From Gymnorhina tibicen (taxonomy: Eukaryota > Chordata > Aves > Passeriformes > Artamidae), in the NCBI GenBank assembly GCA_013399875.1, contig VXAZ01003471.1:655871-719870 (forward strand): a stretch of 64,000 nucleotides of DNA. The letters run 5' to 3'. The position numbers and the translations under genes are program-made. Shown here piece after piece: positions 33,774 to 44,600 of this stretch. Positions within the stretch are counted from its first letter, which is position 1. Each line of letters starts with the position of its first letter. Below the pieces are notes generated by a model that was given only the letters and a program-made list of their open reading frames with translations, ran no database searches and was not told the origin of the DNA.

Positions 33774-36700
33774 AGATCCATGTTGGCTCTTGACTCTCCT
33801 TTTCAGAGACTCTGTCACAGCAGGTAAACTCAGGGAGTAAGTGAGGGCTTGGTGCTATCAATCTCTTTTTCCTGACAAGGAAGAACATCAAAACAGGAGG
33901 GCATCTTACAGTAAACAAAGCCCATTTCTCTTCCAACACCAGCTGGCCCAGGGGAGCGGCATCAGGTAATGTCAGTGGAATCTCATCTTTCTCCTCACTT
34001 CACGGATTCAGTCCTTCCTTCTCTCTGGCCACTCTCCAGATGGCACAGCCATAGTGTTCATGAAACGAGGTTTGAAACCCAAGGCCCATCTTTACCCTTC
34101 TTGATGTCACGAGAATTGCACACACTGATTTAAATGTTGCATTTTGAATTGCACTCACTGATACTACAAATTAGCATTGCTCTTGAATGGGGAATGAAAT
34201 AATATGTACTTATGTCAGGTAGAACTGAAGCACATGAGCTTTGTATTCATGTACTTCCCTGTACTAACGTATAACTTAGAAGCAAGAGAATTTTTCAGTT
34301 CAACGTGATCAGAAACATCCTCTGTTTACATTCCTATGTTTGTTACACTGTCTCCACAAGGCAAGTTCTGGTTTCTTGAGCAGATTAGCAGCATTCTGAA
34401 GATTTAATGTATCTATGGTATTTGAGAACTTGTTAAAATGTAACTTTAATTCTGAACTTCCTGTGATTATTAACTAAGCTTGTGTTCTTACAGACAAGCT
34501 TTCAACTGAGTAACTTCTTTTTCCTCACATCTTGCTTCCTCTGTGCAGAAAAGTCTGAGGTTCTCAGACAGGCTTGGAAACTGGAAGTGCAGAGGTGCAA
34601 ACCAAAGACTCTGCTTCTGGTTCTCAAATAAAAAGGGGGAAAAAAAAGACTTTCTGACCAAATGTAATTTGAGAGCAGGAATGAATTTTTCTTCATTTCT
34701 TTGTTTTGCTTTTGATAATTACACCAAATCCCTATAACATATTCTACACTGAATTACTGATATGCACTTTCAACCTCAGCCCCCAAGCCCTGCTCTTGTT
34801 TCTGACTGGGAATAACAAACACACTTCCTCCTTTAATGTGCCCCTTGAGAAGTGACTAAATACAAATATTTATCGCTGCCTTCCTTGCTTGTACGCATCA
34901 TCCCAGATGTTGATGTTGAACCCCAATTTTTTTTTCTGTTATTTCTTGCTCCTGAGGGCTGTGCAAAGCTGATTGAGCTCAGGCTGGGACCTGGGGCCTG
35001 TCCTGCTGGTAGGAATGGGCTGGTTCCAGGTGGAGGGTGGCCTTGAGATCACTGCTAAGCCTGTAAATGACTGGACATGTGGCATGATGCAAAATGACAT
35101 GTTGCCTTCAGAGTCTGCAGGTCAGAGAGAAAGAATGTTTTCTCCAGTAACTTCAGGGAAATGGAGTCTGTGAGACCTGATAACACACATGCCCCTTGGT
35201 CATCCCATTTTTACAGACCTTTTCAGAACTTCCACAATTGCAGCAGGTTCTAATTTGGATTCCCATTTTAAATCTTACTTTTCTATATCAGTTTTTCAAA
35301 AGTTGGTGATTTTAGTGTCCCTGGTGTCCAGCCTGAACCACATGAAGAAATCCAAGCAGCACTCTGGCAGCCAAACAAGGCAAACAAAAGTCATTTTTTG
35401 TTTGGTTCGTTGGCTGGGGTTTTTTTCATGGCATTTGATTTTGACTTTCAAAGTCACTTTACAGACAAGGAGTGCTTCAGATCTGTAGCATGCTCAGGGC
35501 TCTATTAACTCATATGGCTGCTGGATGTTGATCTAGATCCAAATCACTTTAAAAATTAAGCTATCTACCTGTAGACCTTTACTCACGAGGAGCAATATTT
35601 TCTTTTTTCCTTACTTAATGCACACAGCATTATATATTATATGGGTAACATGAATGGTAGATAAATCTAGGTTCTGGTTTTGACATTCAATGGTATTGCA
35701 AATGAAAGAAATATGTTTCAAACAACTTTTGTATAAATCATGGTTATTTTTGTAGAAGATTAAACAATAGTTTGGTCCCTTAGGATATTCATGAACAGAT
35801 GAAACATTAACCACAGGGTCTTGAATGTTTTATAAATCTGCAGTACATTCCTGCAATGGAGAAATAAAACCCATGATTTATAAGCCAGCAGCCCATGGTA
35901 GGATATTTACTTTTTCAGAAACAGGGCTGCACATTCGGCAGGGCTGGTACATTTTGTTTATCAAAATCAGGGATATTCTCTTATGAGTTGCATTTGTGCA
36001 GCAAGTTGCACCTCATTGTGCATGGAGGGTAATTTTATAGTAACTACATTGTTTATTTGCTTGTGTGCAACAGCTGTGTCTCTGGACTTGCAGGTTTTGG
36101 GTTGTCAGACAAGCAGTGGATACAGCGAACATCCAAGGAAGTCCATTACTCACAAACTTTTAATGCAGGATTTTTAATGCAAATGTAATATAAGATATCC
36201 TTTATAATCCAGACTACCTGGCAATCCTAGAATGAGGCCAGGTCACAGCATGCCTTGAACACATAGCAGAGAATTTCTGCATTGGCCAGAGGGCCAAAAG
36301 ATTAACCTTGGGCTCACATGCAACATAACCACCACCCCACCCCTGTCAAGGTGGAGAGCAGGTTTGAGGGAGGTTCAGTCTCACTGCACATCATGACACA
36401 AGGCTTTTCATCCAGCCCACTGACCAGTTGTGTATTTAAGGGTAGGTAAGACTATTTGGTGTTGGTCCCTTACTAATCTGGATGATGTGGGCAATTTAGC
36501 CACCTCCTCTTGCCTTGGCTCCAGATTGCTGTGATGCGCTCATGTCCAAACAATTAGGGTAGGGATATTAGGTCTCAGCTCCCACAGTCAGCTCTGCATA
36601 GGTATAACTTCAGCTGCAGGAATCATTTCATCTCATCTTTTCAAAATATGCACAATTACAAATCCCTTTCACTTGCTGTGGCAGAGAAATGATGAGAAAA

Positions 36701-37156
36701 CCTGTGTACCTGTGAGGAAACTTCTTTTATATCATTATATATCATGGGCAATGCTGCTATTCACTGCATTCAGCGTCACACACTTCCTTCATACAGTAGA
36801 AGGGAATATGCTCTGCTGGGAAAACAGGGGCATATGGGTCAGACCGGAGAGAGGTGGCCAGAAAGCACGATTCTTGTTCAGTGGAAAAGCTGGGCTTTAG
36901 GTCATCTGGTTTTCAGCCCAAACTGAAAGATGCTTCTACCAGGGGGACAGAGAATTTCCATGGCTGTGAGGCCCATGGCTCTTCCCTGCCTGAAGGAAGG
37001 ACATCAGGCCAGCCTTCCCCTGGAGGTACTGTGAGGTCCCCTGTGCTCCTTTCAGACAACAGAGTTTTTACCAGCCACGTGTGGTGTGCTTTCGGGAAAA
37101 TTCCAGCTGGTCGGGAGGGTCCCAGGTACCTGCTTCCCATAAAGGCGGGTGTGAGA

Positions 37157-37276
37157 CCTGTCCCAAGGACCTCAGGTATCCCTGTCCCAAGGATCCCAGG
37201 TATCCCTGTCCCAAGGACCCCAGGTATCCCTGTCCCAAGGACCCCAGGTATCCCTATCCCAGGGATGCCAGGTGTC
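37157..37276 (+). repeat. 24-bp minisatellite, five copies
   Basis: Five head-to-tail units of 24 bases starting CCTGTCCCAAGGA, at 37157, 37181, 37205, 37229 and 37253. Units three and four are identical; the first, second and last are diverged. As 24 is divisible by three, the repeat stays open in several frames and yields 8-residue periodic peptides (CPKDPRYP on plus, Gly/Ile-rich on minus). It sits at the left edge of a small GC-rich pocket (37280-37360). Confidence 0.96.
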
Positions 37277-37279
37277 CCT

Positions 37280-37520
37280 CCAGCACTGCGTCGTGGCGGC
37301 GGATGGGCAGCAGGGGGAGCTCCGCGACCGCGCAGCCGCTGGCGCAGCGCCGGTGGCTGCTCCCGATTCCCCGCTGAGTTCCTCATCCTCCGAATGCCTG
37401 GGATTGGGAATAAATGTGCGCCTGTGCCTGTTCCTGCGAGAGCCTGTACGCCTGAGAGCCTATACGTGTGAGTGCCCACACCACGGGTGTAGCCGTACGC
37501 CCGCACATCCCTCTGCATAC
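37280..37520. promoter_or_regulatory. small GC/CpG pocket
   Basis: A short CpG-enriched stretch, densest at 37280-37365 with scattered CpG to about 37510, next to the minisatellite. It has no clear TATA, CCAAT or CRE site. It may be a weak CpG island or a by-product of repeat-linked GC drift. Frames through it (plus 36854-37471, minus 36913-37518) show no domain. Confidence 0.3.
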
Positions 37521-37589
37521 AGGTATTTCCTCCCTAAAACCTTCCCATGACAGAATTAGAAATACAAACCCCGATGATGGAAAAAGCAT

Positions 37590-37712
37590 CAAAAACCCGA
37601 ACAAAACCAAATAAAGCCAAACAAAACAGCAAAACTAAACCAAACAAATAAAAAGCAAAAAAGCCCATCCCCTCCCCCCCAAAAAAAACCAGAAAAAAAA
37701 ACCCAAACAAAC
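37590..37712 (+). repeat. CAAA-rich low-complexity tract
   Basis: About 120 bases made mostly of A and C (ACAAAACC, AAACCAAACAAA units) with a C run and A runs near 37672-37700. It is the complement-type of the GTTT tracts. The minus-strand Phe/Leu-rich frame over it (37534-37818) is repeat translation. Confidence 0.85.
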
Positions 37713-39834
37713 CATAAAATTCCTTCCCTAAAGCAGGGAGGGAGAATTGGAGGTCAAGAAGCGTCTGTGCAAAAGTAAAAAGAGAAGTACAAATTAAATA
37801 AGCATATCTAAAAACCAACCCCAGCTTGATACAGTAGGACTTTAAGATATAACTGAATTAATTGAAAAGGCTGAGGCCCAAGCTTTAGGAACACAGACTA
37901 TGTGCCACAATTGCACAGACCCTATTCATTTCAGCTAGTGACATCAGCTAGAAATTGAAAACTACTTTTAAAAATACCAAGCAGTTGCAATTGCCAAGCT
38001 GCTGTGCTTTCTCTGACTTGCTGTGGTTTAAGATGCCTCTTTTAGGTTTTTGGAAATACAGATACTCACAATTGTCATGTGCTGCCACTCACACTGCGTA
38101 GGTCAGTCATATATGAACTAAGAGTAATTTTGAATTAATTAAACATCAAAGTCTGGCTGTCCATTTCTGCTCCACATCCAGTGGTACTGATTTGTGCGCT
38201 TCGGAGAGCGAGAGTTAAATAACTTCATTGCCGTGCTGCTGGCTGATTGATAACAGAAGGCTGCAGCTAGTGCTTTTTGTTTCCACAATGCAGTATTGTT
38301 CAGGAACATAATAATTTAGCGATACTGTAAGGTCAGAGCACTTACAGCTTATTGTCTCACTGGAAAATAATCTGAAGTTTTGCCTGGAATATTTGTGGGC
38401 TTTTGTGTTTTTTAAAAGGCACAAATTAATTTGAAATTTTTTCAGGGTATGGAGCAAAGCCTGGTCTTAGCTATGAGCAGGCAACCAGTGCCAGGCAGAT
38501 GAAGATGTTATTTCAGAATTGCTTCAATATAAACCAAAGCTTTGGCCCCATACAGAAGCCTTTTAAAATGATGTGTTTTTGCTGTGTGTGTTGTGTAGGC
38601 ATCACAAAAGTAGTCACTGCATTGGTAATGTGACAGCCAGAGTAGCTGTTTTCACATTTCAGGGCTCAGCACTATCAGCAGATGCTGATGGAACAACCCA
38701 GAAACTCAAAGCACAGCCCAGAGCAGATAAAACACTTTTTATGTTACCTTTAATCTGAGCAGGAAAAAAACCCAATTTATCATTCTGATAGAGAAAGAAA
38801 CTTTCATGTGATGGTGTACGTTCATGTAAATAGGTTTTGAGGCTGGTGGCTTTCTCCGTGGGCATCAGGAAGATGCTGCCTCCAAGTGTTCTGGTCTGGA
38901 GAGGAAAAAATGAATGGTAGGAAGGAAAGGAGGAAAAGGACAACCCTACTGAACAGTTAGCTCTGCCACGGACCTGGAAGAATTGAGAAATCTGCCCAGC
39001 GACCCTGCAAAAGAAACAGAAAACATGCCAGCTGTTCATTTTCATGCTGCTAAATTCCTCAAGCAAAGGCTGGAAACTGCCAACTGCTGGACTCACCACC
39101 AAAGCACAGCAAGCTGAGTGTTAAGCCCGTGCTCCTTGACATGGGTTATAGTGAGCACTTTGCTCCTCATCACCAAAAATACTGATCAGCAGTGCTGCCA
39201 TCATGTCACTGGCGTGGCCAGCAGTGCTCAGACCTCCCCACCTGCTCAGACCTCCTCACCTCACCCACCTGCACAACAGCCCATTCAGAAACTTAATAAA
39301 TAAACCTTCGGAGATCCCACCCCTCACTGTCTGGGTTTGGCACGCTCCAGATGCAGCACAGCAGGAGTGTTTTTATGGGGCCTTACCTTTGACTGTGCAC
39401 TCAAACCCCCCCTGCTCATATCTGTGAGTTGAGAGCATCTCCCTCACCTCTGGAGCAGCATGGCTGCTGCCAAGACCTTTGTCCCTGAGAAGGAGCCCTG
39501 GAAACAACAATCCCACTTTACGTGGAAAAGCAACACCAAGAATATCTTCTTCGCAGCATTTTCCCTTCCAGAGGAGCCAGAGATGTGGTAGCAGCAGATC
39601 AGAGGGTCCTGTGCCCAAGCAGGGGCACACTCTGTTGGCTTCTGGAGTCTGGCATTGTTGTTCATCCTAATTTTTGCCATAAGTGATTCAAAAAAGCAAG
39701 GATGGAGTCTAGGAGCATCTGAATGATCTTTGCTTGAAAAAAAGTATAACAAAGCCTCAGCTGGCTGGCTGTGAAGGGCATAGAATTCTCTCTCTGTTAA
39801 ACGCTTCCTTTCAGTTGCAAAAGAAATTGTGGAG
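37713..39834. other. intergenic, no gene recognised
   Basis: Contains the possible conserved element at 38100-38460. The minus frame 38659-39102 (147 codons) has no recognisable domain. Otherwise unique sequence. Confidence 0.5.
38100..38460. other. possible conserved non-coding element with PBX/HOX-like sites
   Basis: Unique sequence containing TGATTGATAACA at about 38244-38255, which fits a PBX-HOX composite site, together with several AATTAATT/TAATTT cores (38130-38140, 38310-38320, 38425-38435). No coding frame of interest. The regular unbroken character suggests constraint, but only an alignment can show it. Confidence 0.28.
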
Positions 39835-39980
39835 TGACATCCATGGAAGTGTTCAAGGCCAGGTTGGATAGGTCTTTGAGCAAGCTGCCACAGTGACAGA
39901 TGTCCCTGCCACAGCAGGGGAGTTGGACTAGGTGATCTTTAAAGGTCCCTTCTGAAACAAACCATTCTCTGATTCTATGG
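39835..39980 (+). mobile_element. CR1 LINE 3' end
   Basis: Carries the CR1 3' terminal segment: CATGGAAGTGTTCAAGGCC, then GTTGGATAGG, then GGTGATCTTTAAAGGTCCCTT, ending in GATTCTATGG at 39980. The terminal ATTCTATG is the diagnostic CR1 3' octamer, so this is the true 3' end of a plus-strand copy that is heavily 5'-truncated, the usual form for CR1. Confidence 0.93.
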
Positions 39981-41052
39981 AAACCACTTCACATGGACCC
40001 AGTGCAATTTCACTGGCTTAGGTTTCCCCAGCACTATTGCCCTCTGGGGCACCATTCAAGATACTTGGCAAAATAAGGAGGAGAGCACCCTAACAGATGA
40101 TTCCCACCTCCAGGGATAGAAAGGCTTCTCTGTGAGGAGATGGGAGGTAATATTAAACCTAACTTAATGAATTCCCAGATGTCTTTCCCCTGCAAGAGCA
40201 GTGTCAAAAAAATCTGTTGGTGAATTTGGCTAAATGTATTTTAGAGTCCTGACAGTATCAGGGATAATAATCAAGGGATCATTTCTGTTGCCACACCTGT
40301 GTTTGGTTGAAATCCACATCCATGTCTATGTCTGGACATGACTCTCCAGGTGCTCAATCTTGATTTTTTTTGTGTGGAGGTGTTGGTATTCTAGGAGCTA
40401 CATCAAAACAAGTTAATTCATTTCAGAGAGGTCATTGAAGAGCTTGGTGATCAAGCAGTGATGAGTCAAGTCCCACAGTATTGCTATTTTCTCCATCAGT
40501 TTCCACTACAATGCTCTGAACCCTACACTGTGGATGGTATCTTTTCTTTTAAAAGTAACATTTTTGCTATAGGAAAAGGGCCCACAAGGTGGCTCAGGTG
40601 GAAAAGAAATGCAGAGTTTTTGATCTCTTGATAGCACATATATGACTGGTACAGAAGAGTGTTGCTCTAGATCAGCTATTTGAGACTGTCCCAAGAGATG
40701 TGTTTGTGTGAATTTTAACTCAGCCAAAGATGAAGAGGTGCAGAGTACCAAACCAGTGGCAATCACTGCTGAGGGGACCTCATATTAAGAGACCAAGAGC
40801 TGAGACAGAATAGCCAGGATACACAAAGAAAAATGTATCCTTGAGATCCAGATCTTAGGACATAGCCCTTCTGACTTGCCCACAGGTAGCTTCTCCAAAA
40901 ATTAAATGTACCCAAGTAAGACTGAAAAGCACACATCTCTTAGCATTTTTTTCCAAGTTAGTCAAGGAAGTTTCTGTTGAACGAAGAGCTGCCTCTCATA
41001 TTTGGCAAATCCTTTTAAAGCCTACGAAGTAATTTGTATTATTATGAGATAC
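39981..41052. other. intergenic, nothing recognised
   Basis: Unique sequence between two CR1 fragments of opposite orientation. No coding or RNA signature seen. Confidence 0.55.
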
Positions 41053-41331
41053 TTACCTTCTGATCATCTTTGTGGCCCTCCTCTGGACTTGCTCCAGCAA
41101 GTTTGTATCTTTTCTGTGTTGAGGACACCGGACCTGGATGCAGTACTCCAGGTGTGGTCTCATGAGAGCAAAGAAGAGGAGGATAATCACATTCCTTGAC
41201 CTGCTGGCCACGCTGCTTTTAATGCAGCCCAGGGTACAGGTGGCTTTCTGGGCTGCAGATACACATTGATGGCTCCTGTTGAGATTCACATCATCCAGCA
41301 ACCCCACCTGTGTGGCTAACAGACTGCTCAT
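41053..41331 (-). mobile_element. CR1 LINE fragment with end of the reverse-transcriptase ORF
   Basis: The minus-strand frame here is open for 92 codons and ends in a typical CR1 ORF2 carboxyl terminus: residues SVASRSRNVI, then RPHLEYCIQ, then LEQVQRRATKM. This is the part after the polymerase core; no catalytic residues remain. The start methionine is not meaningful because the element is 5'-truncated. CR1 matching is clearest from 41053 to about 41290. A dead copy. Confidence 0.93.
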
Positions 41332-41481
41332 GGCAGTAATTCATTATTTTATAATATATCATTAGGCAAGGTGTATTGTTTTTGTTCTTTGAGTGCATGA
41401 TGGGACATTTAACAGTTGAATAAGTGGAGAACAATACATAAGCCTGCTGATCTCAATACTGGATAATTCAGGATTTCTAGG

Positions 41482-41602
41482 CCATAGAATCACAAAGTAA
41501 TTTAGGTTGGAAAATGCCTTTAAGATTGAGTCCAACCATTAACTCAGCACTGCCAAGTCCACCAATAAGCCACGTGCCCAAGTACCCCATCTACACATGA
41601 CA
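41482..41602 (-). mobile_element. CR1 LINE 3' end fragment
   Basis: Begins CATAGAATCAC (reverse complement of the CR1 3' tail) and continues with TTTAGGTTGGAAAATGCC and GTCCAACCATTAAC, then CACTGCCAAGTCCACC. The orientation is minus. It lies on the wrong side of the CR1 piece at 41053-41331 to be its 3' end, so it is a separate insertion. Confidence 0.9.
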
Positions 41603-44600
41603 GCAAGGTTTGAATTATCTGACCAGGGCAGAACAGGAGTACAGCAGTTATCTGACATGTTTGCTTTGTGCTTGCATGAAACGGGGTGCCAATAGGAAGC
41701 TATCCTCTTTGCTAGAAAGTGTGGGTTGAAAGGTCACCAGATGGAGGGTTTGGTAAAACTAGACTTTTCCTTAGCTAGCAAAGACTAACACTTTTTTCCT
41801 CTGACCCACATCCTTCCAACTACAATATGCAAAGCTTTTCAGATGAAGCATCACGGTGCCTCATGTAACTTCCCTGAGACAAATGTAAATGGCCTAGGCA
41901 ATAGTCCTTCTGTCTTAAATGCCTTGTTAAAAGTCTCTTTTTACCGTTACCAATGACAAATGCCTTCCAAAGAAGCAGAATAGTGATTCTTGCTGACGTG
42001 GAGTAACAGTTTCTCAAACCTGCTGAAAAGAAAGTGATAACACATCAAGCCTCAAAGTTTAGACAATAATTTCCAGTGTTGTATTTTGGAAAGAGAAGCC
42101 TTCAGGATATCAGTTTTCCTAAAAGGAAACAAACATCTATGCCTGTTATGCTCAACACATCACTGAAAAAGCCAGCACTAGAAACAGACAATTTTTTCCC
42201 ATCCACAGTGCAGATGGTGTGAAGGATGCCTCACTGGGATGCATCACTAGCACAGCTGTGCTCTCACACACCCATTCTCATTCCCGCAGCCAGAATGGTC
42301 ATCTGCCTTCACCAGATTCTCTCCAAACACAAAGAGGCGGGTCAAGGAAACCTAGCTCCCAGGACTGGGGTTCTCTTCCCTAGCAAACAGACTTGCTAAG
42401 TGTTTTTAGGGATACCTCCCTCAAAATCTCCTGAAGTGCACGCCTTCCATTCTCACATGCACACCAGGATATTTCTTATCAATACAACAGGAAAGAGAGG
42501 TAAAAGATACAGGGCACTGATTACAAAATATTCCAACAGATACACCAAGACTAAAGAGACAAGAATATTTTCATCCCGGTAAGTCCGTAGTATTCCCCTT
42601 TGATGGTTTGTCCCCTACTCTTTAAACACTGAGGGCGTTATCGAGGGGATTCAGCAGTCTGTAATCTGGCAGGAAGCCAGGACACTAAGCCTTCTCCCCT
42701 AAGTGTGGTGGCTGAGGGCCATGAATCACATCTGCTGCTGTGACACCCACGGTCCTGTTCCAGCCCCTGCTCCCGTGGGGCTCCACTGCTGCCCCAGGAG
42801 TGCCTCAGACTGATGCCCTCCATGAAGTTCTCTTCCCCAACAGAAAACTGTTCTGCTTCATGCTAGCACTCATTACTTTGCATTACTGATTTGTTTTAGC
42901 AGGGCATGACAACCTCTCCTTTTATAACCAAGCCAGTTAGCAGAGCTAGATGAAAAATTGGCCACTTACATTATAAAACTGTAGTTTTTAAAGAATTGCT
43001 TCAAACCAAAGCCCTATGCCAAATGCATTTAGATGAGATTAACTAATTTTGCCTAACATTTTCTAGGCAGTATTTCCATAAAAGCAACACTATGAGATAG
43101 TAAGGATGCTGAGATCTGATAAATGACCAAAATAAGGGTGACTTAGAAATTACATTTCCCACAGATGAAAGAAATTAATCAAGTTGGACTTACCTCAAAA
43201 AATGAGCTCCTATTAGATACATAAAAAAGCAAAGCTCTTCATATGAAGGCAGTAACTGCTCTCAATAGCCACAGAGTTTGCCTGAATTTAATTTTGGAGA
43301 AAAAAGAAGATTTTACAGAATGTGCCTATTTTTTAGTTAAAATGATCCAGACTGGCTCCCAGGCACCCGTGATCTCTGGTGGGAGCTCTCATCTCCATGC
43401 AGACTGATAACCTAGCTGCGGGATACCCTCTCCCAAAATAATTTTTCTTTCCCATACAACTACCTCTTTATGGTTATATGTTTTACCCAGCTCCAGTCCC
43501 AAACCCTGCCATATCCTCGAGAGTCCCGGCCCCGGCAGGGGAATGGCACCCACTATGCTGGGCCACGCCAGTGTGCGATACCATTACAGCTTCTTCACCT
43601 CTCCCTCTGAAGAGATAGGGGACAGGGACATTCTACCAAAGCTGTGTGGAAACTGATTTTCTACAGCTAATCTCGAAAAGCAGCAGCAGATCAGAATTCT
43701 AGCAGGAAGGAGCACCCAGGAGCTCTCCAAACAAAGATGGTGTCATGAGTTCAAGGCACAGTCCTCACTGCTATAGTTTTTTTTTAGACATGGAAAGAAA
43801 TTAGCCTCATCCCTTTGTGGGAGCAAGGTCCCCAACAGGAAAGGAAGCAGTGACACCCTCAAGGAATCTGATAGCAGCGATAAATGTCTGGGGTTGACCT
43901 TGGCTATGTGCATAAATGTTGTGTCCCCTCTGTGGGGTGGCCGAAGGGTGCTGAGTATCCACAGAGGGACATACACAGAAATAACTCTGTCAGATGCTGC
44001 CCCAGCCTCCAGTGATCAATGGCCCAAGGTGCCCATGGCCCCAGCTTGTGGCCAAGCATTGAAACTGGTCTGCCAGCAGCTGGAGATGGCTGGTCCCTGG
44101 GTAGGCTTTCAGACCTGTTAGTTATACCAAAAAGCAGACATTAAAAAAAACCCTATATTTGATGTAAGTTGCTTAATTACGGACATTCTTCAGTTACAAA
44201 TCTTGTGGCAGCTGAGGATCTAGCCCTTTGCACGCAGAAAGGACAGGCTGAGTCTTAAAATATTTACAAAGCTTCCAGGTAATGATTAAAAGTTGTAAGT
44301 GCCACATCTGAGGCATAAACAAATTGAATCATATTTCACATTTCCTGAAATTTAGCCATTATTTCCAGTTAACTGATCATTGACTGAAGTCTCTGGATAT
44401 TCTGGGCACAATTGTTTCACTCTTTATAGAATTCATAATTTTTAAACTTTTTTTTGCATTATTAAAGATAGAGTTGCTTTCTGTGTGTTCATGCAATCTT
44501 TGTTCACACTTTCCATAGATTTAAGACATGCTTTTTGCTCAAGAAAAGATGTGTTCTGAGCTCTTCAGTGAGTGCCAGGGAATTTTTCCTGATAGGCACA

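Larger units (their letters stand above)
31245..37156. other. intergenic, no gene recognised
   Basis: Unique AT-rich DNA to the right of the ERV with the poly-T/poly-G tract (32896-32955) and the GTTT tract (33668-33773). No coding frame, RNA gene or further LTR seen. Confidence 0.55.

Noticed and set aside
37157..37276. Regular repeats as a CRISPR array
   Set aside because: Units are contiguous with no unique spacers and the DNA is vertebrate; it is a minisatellite.
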